64,000 nt of DNA from Hymenopus coronatus. Lineage: Eukaryota > Arthropoda > Insecta > Mantodea > Hymenopodidae. Below are positions 55,866-64,000 of this stretch, piece by piece (position 1 is the first letter of the stretch; each line of letters begins with the position of its first letter). Under the pieces are notes generated by a model. The model ran no database searches. It was not told where the DNA came from and saw only the letters and a program-made list of their open reading frames with translations. The translations under genes and the position numbers were made by a program. The stretch lies in contig CM060892.1 in the NCBI GenBank assembly GCA_030762935.1, positions 84,505,827 to 84,569,826 on the forward strand, in the 5' to 3' direction.

Positions 55866-56566
55866 TATGCTGTACATATATGTCTTCTTCTGCCTTCCAA
55901 GGATTAGGTCTTTTTGACCTGTTCCGGCCTCAATTCCATCTTTTAACTAGTCTTCCTATGTCCCTGCTTCCTATAGGTTTATATTGTAAGGCCATCTTTG
56001 GAATGCTTATTTCTTCCATTATTTACGGATGATCTTTCCATTTTTGTTAATGTTCTTCTAGATTATCTATTACTGAAAAAATACTCAATTCTTGTCTAAT
56101 TACTTCCTTAGGAATCCGGTCCAGTTTAGCCTAACCTTAACTGATCGTAAAACTTTCATTTCTGCAGCCTGCATGTGACTACAATCCTTTATCTTTATCA
56201 CCCAGGATTTGTTGCCGTTCAGTTAAACAGGTATAGCCATCACCTTATAAAATGTCATTTTCGTATCTCTTCGTGTATTTTTTAATTTTTTGCTTATAGT
56301 ACCACATATACTTTGATATTTCTGTAATCTAATGTCTATATCCTTATCCTGGCTAAAAGTAATATAGCTTGCTAATTTATTGAAATGCTGAACTTGAACT
56401 AAGATCTGATCTTCAATTACTATTTAATTTCTTGCTGGGTACTTCCTATGAAATGCCACTGTCTTCGTTTTATTTATTGATATCTTGAAATTACAATCCT
56501 TTTCAATCATGTTCAAAAGATGAATTGATTTTTGGAATTCATTTTCAGAAATTGCTATTCTTCTTA
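55866..56566 (-). pseudogene. LINE RT C-terminal fragment, minus strand
   Basis: On the minus strand: 'SENEFQKSIHLLNMIEKDCN', 'FKISINKTKTVAF', later 'LQKYQSICGTISKKLKNTRR', 'DTKMTFYKVMAIPV', 'AAEMKVLRSVK' and 'DGIEAGTGQ' at the end. These are the thumb and C-terminal regions of the LINE type also present at 11226-11945, starting just after where the YADD box would be. Several stops and frame changes. Non-functional. It abuts a different LINE at 56567-56571. Confidence 0.75.
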
Positions 56567-56570
56567 TTAT

Positions 56571-57300
56571 TATTATTCATTTACGTTGCAGATTAACGTC
56601 ATTTCTCCGGGCGCACTTCAGCCTGGGGCTTATTGTGCTATCTGTATCGTTTAGAACCAACCCATTACACTTGCATCCCTTAAAAGGGAGTGCAGCCTTG
56701 CAATGGGTATGGAAGATACTTCTTTTGGCTCTATAAACATTTTGCCTCAAGTTTTGTATCTCTTGCAAAGCAAAGCTTCGCAGGAGCATAAAATGTGCTG
56801 GGCTGTTTCAGCCTTCTTCCTGTAAAATCTGCAGTCTAAGTTGCCTTGAAGCACTCCAATTGTGTTGAGATGTTTTTTCACAGACGCATGCCCTGTGAGG
56901 AACGCAGTAATTGTTCTCAGTTGAAGTCTGCTACATTTTAGCAAGCTCTCAACTCTTTCCCTACATGGTCCTTTGATAAATAGTTTCCCCATGTATATTT
57001 CCTGGGGTTTTACGCCGTGTCTTTAGGATCAGTTCTTGGTAATTTCTCCAATTAAACACCGAGATTTTCCTAAAGCCGGCTCTGGTCCAATAAATTGTGA
57101 ATCTGCTACTTGTCTTGCAAGTTCGTCAGCTTTTTCATTGCCATCTATTCTACTATGGCCCGACACTCAGATGAGTTGAACCTCATTCGGTTTTGAAAGG
57201 TCATTAGGCATATTTAGGCAATTTTAAACCAGTCCTGATGTAACCTTATGACTACAAAGTGCCTTAAATGCAGCCTGGCAGAAATTGCAATTATTACAAT
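56571..57300 (-). pseudogene. LINE RNase H and C-terminal tail (Jockey/R1-like), minus strand
   Basis: The minus strand encodes an RNase H segment 'SDSQAAFKALCSHKV', 'VSGHSRIDGNEKADELARQ' with a stop replacing the Trp that normally precedes VSGHS, then 'GPEPALGIS', then the linker and zinc-finger-like tail 'QLRTITAFLTGHASVKKHL', 'LDCRFYRKKAETAQHILCSC'. C-x2-C spacing is altered (C-R-F-Y-R). It ends with a stop and a short (AAT)n 3' tail at 56565-56578. RNase H removes template RNA during LINE replication. 5' parts (RT, endonuclease) are missing. Confidence 0.8.
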
Positions 57301-57344
57301 ATTGTCCCCATATAATAGTATGTTATGTACATACTATATATTTT

Positions 57345-57397
57345 ACGCAGCAGATAGAGAAAGTCATATGTTTGGAACCATTAGAATTTTTAACCTT
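57345..57397 (+). mobile_element. Family A hairpin-end fragment
   Basis: 'GCAGATAGAGAAAGTCATATG' and 'TGGAACCATTAGAATTTTT' are the 3' terminal bases of family A; a palindrome-like 'TTATGTACATACTATATA' lies only 20 bp upstream, so the two ends of the element are nearly joined with the interior gone. Confidence 0.6.
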
Positions 57398-57643
57398 GCA
57401 ATCTTTGGTATTTAAATGCGGCACACTTAACTTGTGGTATGTAAACAGTTAAAGACAGATACCTACAATAAAAGCTATTGCAACGTTGGTAGGATACAAA
57501 ATGTAGGCTAAGAAAGCATAAATGCAGCGGCGAAACAATTAAAGGTCAGATTTGGTTGTTATATACAAGCGATGGTGCCTGAAGAGATGGTAAGAATTAT
57601 AGCTGTTCACGATATAGAAAGTAAATTACTGCATGTAAAAGGC

Positions 57644-58107
57644 TGTTAATATGTTGAAGATTAGTGCTAAAGCAGATTATGTTTAATGACCTGATAATGG
57701 CGAGTCTGCGGGAGGTGTTACTCTCCGCAGAAGGCACCTTGAGTGAGCAATCGCCGCACGTGTGTGGTGGTTGCTTCGGAAGTCATAACCGATTGTTGTC
57801 GAGCATTGCTATACCTGCGGTGAGTTGCACATGTCACTGCTTCCGGAAGTTTCTTGCAATGTGATTGACAGGTATAAAAATGAGAGAACGAGCCTGGCGG
57901 ATTTCAGTTTCAACTGGAAATACATAGTGTGCAGCAGTTGAGTCAGTTTCGACGGGAAATTCGTAGCGTGCAGTAGTAGTCGTCGCAGAGAGCGTCGAAA
58001 GGAAAATATACGGAGATATTTTTCAAAACATCGAATAAATACATTTAATTGTAACAGGCTGTTACGTATAAACAGTAGAATAAATAACTGTCCCACGCTC
58101 AGCAACA
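57644..58107 (+). mobile_element. Solo-LTR-like sequence with arthropod-type core promoter
   Basis: Begins TGTTAATATG and ends CAGCAACA (TG..CA with TGTT/AACA). It contains TATA box 'GGTATAAAAATGAG' (57872-57885), initiator 'TTTCAGTTTC' about 33 bp downstream, and AATAAA at 58034 and 58079. A 37 bp unit ('CAGTTTCAACTGGAAATAC') is imperfectly repeated at 57905-57980. Flanking 5 bp do not match, and no second LTR, primer site or pol is near, so solo LTR status is tentative. Two small ORFs on opposite strands are not genes. Confidence 0.45.
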
Positions 58108-58353
58108 TTATTACGCATTAAAAGCAGTAAACTGTAATTCAATTCATTCTATTTAAATGTAACAAATAGAAATACTACAATTCAGTAGTCTACATAAAAC
58201 GTGTTTCATTAATAGATACTAATGCAACAGTAATAATACGAAGCAGTTCGATTCAAAACAGATTTCAAAACAGATCCATATGAAGAATCCCTGGATAGTA
58301 CTACACAATTATGATCAAAAGAAACTATACAATCACAGTATTGATTGATGTAG
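58108..58353. other. Spacer
   Basis: AT-rich; nothing recognised. Confidence 0.4.
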
Positions 58354-58520
58354 TGGTTATCGTGCTAGCCTCTAATACACAATGTTACGGGTTTAAACCC
58401 GGCGGAGGGTGATGGAATTTTTAGGACGTTAAAATCCTTAGCATGGTTTCGTTCAGAAGGGAAATAAAGCCGTTGGTCCCAAGTAATGTTTATTTTCACG
58501 TAAAAGAACCCCCCCCCATA
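58354..58520 (+). mobile_element. tRNA-derived SINE (SINE-2), 5' part
   Basis: Head 'GTAGTGGTTATCGTGCTAGCC' (A box), B box 'GGGTTTAAACCCGGCGGAG' at 58389-58407, then 'AGGACGTTAAAATCCTTAGC', 'CAGAAGGGAAATAAAGCCG', 'CACGTAAAAGAACC'. The 3' half is replaced after a C run at 58508-58516. Confidence 0.8.
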
Positions 58521-59766
58521 CCTTGAAAGAAATTCCGACACCCGTAAGTCGTGATTTCGACCAATGGAACCATCTATGGGCGATGAATTGCTCTCTCGTC
58601 ACAATGTGCGCATATTGGCGAACTCGCTAACTAGAAATTACATTGATCAAGAAACCGTTAGAGGAGGCTAAGGCTCAAACTTTGAATGAGGTGCCATAAT
58701 AGTAATGAAAAACATAAACAGAAATACAGTTAACAGCTCAAGCTTTTAAATAGCAAGCCATAAATTTCATTAAAAAACCCAACTCTCTGTTTTCATCCAA
58801 AAAAGCAGGTATTTAAGAAATAAGTACGTAAATAAGTTGTCATTATTCTCAGTGTCTATGTATAGACAGATGTTTCAGAAGTTAAATATACCATTTATAA
58901 AATGAAATTTCTCAAATATATCGTTACAGATATTCAAAGTCACAGGAAGCACTATTATAAAATGCAAACATTTTATTAAATACTTAAGATGTACATAAAG
59001 TTCTAACCATTTAGTATAATCACTGATTCGTAGAACCATTTTATATTATTCCTGTCACTAATTCTTTTGTATTACAAATAGTATACGTTTCGCTTGTATA
59101 ACTTTCGGTTATAAGTTTTGCTTGTTGTACTTTGTAACTATTCATATTTTTGTGTTTTTACTAGATGGAATTAGGTTTTCAACTTAGAGTATTTTATTGT
59201 TATAATTATGTTGTTTATCATATTTTGTCGTTTACTACCAAATCACATTGGTGACAGTACAATAAATATTACATTTTAAGCAAATATACATACATAATAT
59301 ATAACTTAATAAATAGCAACTAATAAATACTATAATAGTTAATATTTTAACTCAAATACAGAATGATAGGGTATAGATATTTTGATAAATAGTCCTTCAT
59401 ATATGTCCATTTCGGTGTGTTAGCTGTTTTTTTTCCCTCCTTGTCTAACAGTATTCTCACAAACGAATCACATAATTTACTACCTGAAGTTTTTGCATGG
59501 TCTTAAAGCGCGCTATGAAATGAGCAATGCCTGTCAATATAGATTATACCTTTGCTTCCACCTTTTCATACATTAGCGCGCGTGACCTACTACCTTAGGT
59601 ACCTAGTGTGGGGTGACTTATCCACTCAACGTTACGCCTTATGACCCACCATCTCGGGGAAAGTGTATACGAATATCTTGTGTGTGATTCTTGGAGTTAC
59701 TAACCAACCTGAAAACATACTAATCTTAATAAATAACATTATAAGTCCGCAAATGAATAATAATTT
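58521..59766. other. Long spacer
   Basis: 58521-58640 is GC-moderate ('CCGACACCCGTAAGTCGTG'), possibly the continuation of a different SINE-2 subfamily. The rest is AT-rich with no recognised features. Confidence 0.4.
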
Positions 59767-59901
59767 GGATAGGTAGAGTCAGACTGAAAAATTCAATGTT
59801 GCCGTGGTATCTCAGTGCAGAGCCACCGGCTAGAGATTTGGAGATCCGTGGTTCAAATCCCGGCTATGGCATTGAACTTTTCAGTCTGACTCTACCTATC
59901 C
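59767..59901. repeat. tRNA-like sequence enclosed in a 32 bp inverted repeat
   Basis: Arms 59767-59798 and 59870-59901 are reverse complements at 31 of 32 positions. The interior (59800-59871) has tRNA traits: 7 bp acceptor-like pairing TGCCGTG/TATGGCA with two G-U pairs, A-box-like 'GGTATCTCAGTGCAGAGCC' and B box 'GTGGTTCAAATCCCGG'. The anticodon arm does not fold well, so it is not a confident tRNA gene. The near-perfect arms imply either recent origin or gene conversion. Confidence 0.7.
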
Positions 59902-60149
59902 AACTCCTTTCCCACACAGCTTGGTGAAAAACAATTAATCCAATACGAATCATAAGTTGGTGTAATAAAGTTCACTACATTGTACTCAATCACCAATACA
60001 AGCATCTACACCTATACCTCTAACAGCCTGTATAGTTCAAGTGCTGCATCTCTATAATTTGACCAAAACCTGTGAAAAATAAAAAATATATTTTGTCATA
60101 ATGAAATATGTATTTTAAACTTTAAAATAATGTCTTTATTCCATTTAGC

Positions 60150-60600
60150 GCATTTTAGCTACCAAGTAGTTGAATTTATAAATAAGTAGGTGCATATTTA
60201 TTAATAGGCATCCCAATTTTAAACTATATTTTCTCTCACAACTTTTTTCCAACACTTTTCAATACTCAAAATACATCACACGGTGCAATTTTTTACAAAT
60301 TTATTTCACAATTTTATGTTTCTCAAAAGTGCATAAAATAAAATAGCCATAATACTTTTTCGAAATAAAGCTGCAATTTTTAGAAATAAATTATTACATT
60401 TTGAAAAACAAGAGTTCTGAAAAGTACGAATTGTAATAATTTTTCTTGAAATAAACTCGGTTAATTTAAAGTATAATATGATAGATTTATTTATAAACTT
60501 ATTTACTGTAAAGCTTGACCTTTTAATTTGAGTATTTTTAAAAATTCATCACCTGGCTAATTTTTATTAGAGTAATTAATTTATACAATAACATTTGTCA
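60150..60600 (-). repeat. Family B repeat (reference minus copy)
   Basis: Blocks 'TTAATAGGCATCCCAATTTT', 'CACTTTTCAATACTCAAAA', 'TACATCACACGGTGCAATTT', 'CATTTTGAAAAACAAGAG', 'TATAATATGATAGATTTATT' are shared with the other copies. No ORF. Adjacent to the mariner remnant. Confidence 0.7.
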
Positions 60601-60615
60601 TATCGGTGTTCTAAT

Positions 60616-61092
60616 TTAATTAAATCGTCTCAGTGGTGCGACTTTTGATATGTTTACAGCCTCTGCTATCTCAAACAACTTTAATCTGCGGTCTTCCAGT
60701 ACTAAACGATGAATTTTTTCAATGATCTCTGGAGTTGTCACTTCTACAGGGCGTCCAGAGCGAGGCTCGTCACTAGTGATTGTACGTACCATTTTAAACA
60801 CTGCAATCCACATTTTAATCATTGAATATGAAGGGGCAGAGTCTTTCAATGAACTTTCCATTTCCTCCTTGATTTCTTTAGGCGTTAAGCCTTTCAAATG
60901 GAAGTATTTAATAATTGCTCGTTTTTCCAAATCCTCCATTTTCGTGAAAACTCTGAAGTTGAAAATTAAACAAGCTATTGACCTGTAACTATGGATACAA
61001 GCTAGTCTAGAGTTAAATTATGCGATGCTACCGTCTAACTGGCCTAAAGGCACCATATCTGTGTGAGGCCCGGGACATATCAGCCAACCCTC
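60616..61092 (-). pseudogene. Mariner transposase N-terminal fragment with one terminal repeat
   Basis: The minus-strand ORF starting at 60939 encodes 'MEDLEKRAIIKYFHLKGLTP', 'KEIKEEMESSLKDSAPSYS', 'DEPRSGRPVEVTTPEIIEKI' and 'HRLVLEDRRLKLFEIAEAVN': the two helix-turn-helix motifs of the paired-like DNA-binding domain and the GRPR-like linker of Mos1-type mariners. It is cut off after about 100 residues, so the catalytic domain is absent. Upstream, on the minus strand, 'CGAGGGTTGGCTGATATGTC' near 61092 is a mariner-type terminal repeat preceded by TA; the other terminus is missing. The protein differs from the mariner at 49920, so it belongs to another subfamily. Confidence 0.88.
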
Positions 61093-61094
61093 GT

Positions 61095-61120
61095 ACATAT
61101 ATGTGTAGAGAAAGTAAAAA
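61095..61120 (-). mobile_element. Family A end fragment
   Basis: 'TATGTGTAGAGAAAGTAAAA' next to 'TCTTTGAACGGAATGGG' looks like two joined ends of family A with nothing in between. Very short, so tentative. Confidence 0.4.
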
Positions 61121-61721
61121 TCTTTGAACGGAATGGGCACCAATATTGTAAGGTTGATGTGGAAAGTGCTGTCAAGCAATCAACTGATGCGCTTACCCTA
61201 TGCATATGAAAAGTTAGTGGAGAGTCTAGGAGACAACGCGGCAAGGGAAGGTTTATAACTCCGATAAAATGTTCCCCGGGGTATGAGAAGAATGTTGTGC
61301 AAGAAGCAAGAGGGGTCGCAGCCCTCTCCACTTTGTCTCGAGCAACAACCCGTCAAAGGCATTTTCCCTATATATCCGTGTCCGCGAGCAGGCCTGCAAA
61401 GTGAGTGGGGATGCCCTTGATGTCTACACGTGCCCAAAATTTCTCTTTGAGAAAACATTTTTGGAGATTAATCCAGTGGCCAGTTGCCTACCCTTGATGG
61501 AGTATCGCAACGTTTGTTCACAAAAGGCATCCTATAGCGGAATCGGAGACAAAGCTGGGCATCCGCAGAATGACCCGACGATTAAAGGATAATTATCCTC
61601 TTGCTATTTCTCTTACAGGGACGAAGAAGTAAACAAGAAAGAAGAGAACAAAAAGGAAAAGGGTCAAATACCGTTTTAAGCAGACAATTACTAATTAATG
61701 ATAATCTGCAGAAACTTACTG
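61121..61721. other. GC-moderate unexplained segment
   Basis: About 500 bp with higher G+C and open frames on both strands (minus 61080-61331 and 61198-61458; plus 61401-61592), none recognised. No splice-supported gene model. Might be captured DNA between two family A pieces. Confidence 0.35.
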
Positions 61722-62455
61722 CTTTCTCTACTTCGCATATAGTACATAGGAAGAGAAGGTATTGCATTCCATCAAAAATTATATCGAGATATCACCGGAA
61801 TACACTTTTTGGGGCCCTCTAAATCTAAAACACAAAAAAGAAAGAACGTATTTTAGAAAAAGACCCATGTGTGTATGTGTGTGAACAACATTATTCAAAA
61901 AGGAAAAGTCTGCTGATTATCAAACTTAAGGGAACATTTTGAGGAAAATTTCCCCACCCCAAACTATTCTTTACATGGAAAACAATTCGAACAAATTTAC
62001 TTTCTCAAAAGTTGCTCAAACAATTTTGATTAAAATACCGTACATTAAAGATATTTAAAGGATAAATAAAATTCATATTTTGAATTTTCTGGGATTAGCA
62101 TCTGAAAATCTCTTCATTCTGGATGATTTTTGCTCAATTTTGCATAATTGGTAAACAGTAAAATATAGAGAAAAACTTCCCACAGAAAAAACTGTAGACC
62201 TTGTTAAAAAAAACACAATGTAAGCCATATGTATTTTTTCGGGGAGTTGGCCATTTTAGTTTTAGTTTTCATTAGTTTTAAAATATTTATATTTTTCTCA
62301 TACGGAAATTTTTCAACTGCTGCAATTCAAAGAAGCGGATTTCATCCACATGGCAACTAGTTTTAAAATATTTCACTATCGCTTTAACCTAGTTTATTCG
62401 CATATTTTCCTATAAGAAATCAAGTAATAAGTCCATTATTCTGAAAATGTTTTGT
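61722..62455 (+). mobile_element. Family A repeat, copy 29, 3' end missing
   Basis: From 'CTTTCTCTACTTCGCATATA' with a decayed palindrome to 'AAGTAATAAGTCCATTATTC'. The GT block is short (61868-61882). Confidence 0.82.
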
Positions 62456-62461
62456 TTGGAC

Positions 62462-62560
62462 TCTACGGATCTCAAAACATTTATTACCGGTGAAATCTAG
62501 ACATCGAATTTTTTAATGAAATACAATACTTTCTCTACTTATTATAAGCAGAAGATTAAA
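62462..62560 (-). mobile_element. Extra family A palindromic end
   Basis: 'CTCAAAACATTTATTACCGG' to 'ATACAATACTTTCTCTACTT', only the terminal ~100 bp in reverse orientation, placed between two longer copies. Confidence 0.65.
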
Positions 62561-62599
62561 TAAAAATAATTTACTCTTCATTTGAAAGATCGCTCACAC

Positions 62600-63115
62600 A
62601 AAGGCTGCATTGAAATAAATTTTAAAGATATCTATGTTTTGTCTTTAGATTATATCCATATCTTATAGTTTACCAGTTATGGAAAAGTCATTCAAAATGA
62701 AGATGACTTGAGAGGCTACTCCCAGAAAATTGAAGATACACATTTTAATTATGATAGAAATTTGTTAAACATAACTTGGTATTTTAGTCCAAAACTTACG
62801 AGTCATTTTTGGGAAAAACGAAATGTTGTAAAAATATCCTATGTAATGTAGTGGATTTTCTTTTGGGGGACAGAGATTATTTAAAATGTTTGTTTCACAT
62901 CCTTGAAAGATGTTGAAATTAAGTATCATGTTTGGTATTTAACGGACGATTTGTTTTTGAGCTATACTGATACACACGAAACTTTTTCTAAAAATGTTTT
63001 TTCTTTTTTTATTCAGGGGACGCTAAAGCATATTTTTTCAGTGAAATTCAGTGTGGAAATTTTTGAAGGAATGCAAAACTTATCAACAATTTACATGCTA
63101 GAGAGGTTGAAAATT
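62600..63115 (-). mobile_element. Family A repeat, 5' half, reverse
   Basis: 'TCTTATAGTTTACCAGTTATG', 'GAGGCTACTCCCAGAAAATTG', 'TTTGGTATTTAACGGACG', 'TTTTCAGTGAAATTCAG', ending in a lost palindrome ('TTACATGCTAGAGAGG'). CA tract reduced to 'ATACACACGA'. Confidence 0.75.
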
Positions 63116-63448
63116 AAATAGGCAAAAGTCTTATAAATATTCTCGTTACACAAAAACAAGTCATAATAGCACTTAAGCAACGAAAAGACAAACTATGAAA
63201 ACAAGCAACTATTAGAAGCACTATTTATTTACTGAATTTCCAAAATGCTATAGTCCTATTTCATAATTATATATTAGGACTGTAGTTACATATAATGTGT
63301 ACAGTTGCATAATAACAGTTAATATTAAGTGTAAATGCCACAACAAATGAATTAACATTTATGTAAATAGACAAATAATATAAATAGATTTTCAATGGAA
63401 ATGCAAAACAGCTATTTACATAAGTGTAAGTATTAATATATGGGGAAA
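63116..63448. other. AT-rich spacer with a small hairpin
   Basis: AGTCCTA (63252) and TAGGACT (63276) can pair. Nothing else recognised. Confidence 0.35.
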
Positions 63449-63707
63449 ATGTAGTTAATTATTTATAATTATAATGAATTAAACATATTATTGACTAATA
63501 TGTTATATTAGAAGCACATTAAACTAATATATTTTACTCTAATAAACATTAAACATATTTGCATAGCATAAAAACATTAAATGTAGTTAACTATTTATAA
63601 TTATAATGAATTAAACATATTATTTTCAAATATGTTATATTAGAAGCACATAAAACTAATATATTTTACTCTAATAAACATTAAACATATCTGCATAAAA
63701 ACATTAA
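63449..63707. repeat. Tandem duplication, period 132 bp
   Basis: 63449-63580 and 63581-63707 are near-identical AT-rich copies ('ATGTAGTTAATTATTTATAA', 'TATTAGAAGCACATTAAACT', 'AATAAACATTAAACATAT'). Differences: ACTAATA to TCAAATA and a 5 bp indel near 'TGCATAGCATAAA'. Confidence 0.95.
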
Positions 63708-63867
63708 CTACTTCTTTCGCCATTTACACTCCTCGTATGTGCGTTTAGTAAGTTGTAACTAATCATAGAAACGTTGAAATTGGGCGTGTAAGCTGCGACA
63801 GAACCATTTTCTACGCCCTACTAGTGTATTTTAGTAAACCAAGTCAGTAAATTCCTTCCCACTTTCT

Positions 63868-64000
63868 TCTAGACTAGCTTTGGGGAGCTGGTAAACGAAG
63901 GAGAAATGTGACGAATTCCCATTCCATCTAGAGCTATGAAGACTGTTGCTCACCGTGTAAAGTACAACAGTGGTGGAACCAGCCAACTTAAAGGCGAGTG
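63868..64000 (+). repeat. Repeat C, right copy, reaching the window edge
   Basis: 'GGAGCTGGTAAACGAAGGAG' and 'AAAGTACAACAGTGGTGGAA' with 'AAAGGCGAGTG' match 10905-11009 in the same orientation. The copy continues beyond the window. Confidence 0.65.

Noticed and set aside
61401..61592. Small gene in the GC-moderate segment
   Set aside because: Opposite-strand ORFs of similar length overlap it and nothing is recognised; kept only as an unexplained segment.

Overview
The window is AT-rich (roughly one third G+C), repeat-dominated eukaryotic DNA, most likely from an arthropod. Evidence: mariner transposase remnants, LINE fragments of types common in arthropods (Jockey/R1-like RNase H tail, Jockey-like RT), a TATA plus TCAGTT-type initiator core promoter, several tRNA-derived SINE families, a THAP-domain gene split by a short GT-AG intron, and no compact gene organisation. 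The species cannot be named from sequence alone. Only one host-like protein-coding locus is recognisable: a decayed THAP gene on the minus strand at 25.1-25.96 kb, preceded by an NRF-1-like promoter site. Almost all other long ORFs are chance ORFs inside repeats.

The dominant component is one interspersed repeat, called family A here. It is about 0.85-1.05 kb, non-coding, in both orientations, with about 30 copies or fragments that together cover roughly a quarter to a third of the window. Its ends carry a short inverted repeat (ACTTTCTCTACA ... TGTAGAGAAAGT). One end is a long palindrome centred on ACTATGTACATAGT and the other ends in a small hairpin and CATCAGA next to T runs. The interior repeatedly spawns GT/CA and CT microsatellites at fixed positions. 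These traits resemble Helentron-associated (HINE/DINE-1-like) rolling-circle elements, but that assignment is an inference. A second non-coding AT-rich family (family B) occurs at about 2.3-4.2, 29.5, 39.7, 47.1 and 60.2 kb and is a frequent host for family A insertions.

Layout. 0-9 kb: family A and B copies, a CT/CA microsatellite. 9-15 kb: LINE RT remnant (11.2 kb), a motif-dense 1.1 kb region (12.3-13.4 kb), SINEs. 15-20 kb: family A copies with a precisely bounded SINE insertion and a Jockey-like RT fragment. 20-24.15 kb: a 4.1 kb minisatellite of 19-30 bp units. 24.8-26.2 kb: an inverted repeat whose loop resembles a degenerate hammerhead ribozyme, then the THAP gene. 26-38 kb: SINEs, families A and B, GC-richer unexplained islands. 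38-49 kb: mostly unannotatable DNA with families A and B and an LTR-like promoter region. 49.8-52.3 kb: a local duplication in which one copy holds an internally deleted mariner and the other keeps the empty site. 54-58 kb: a retroposed GC-rich insert with 13 bp target-site duplications, two abutting LINE 3' ends, a solo-LTR-like sequence. 58-64 kb: SINE, a tRNA-like sequence inside a 32 bp inverted repeat, a second mariner remnant, more family A, a 132 bp tandem duplication. A repeat seen near 10.9 kb recurs at the right edge.

There is no operon logic or pathway. What links the parts is nested transposition: SINEs inside family A, family A inside family B, mariner inside a duplicated segment.
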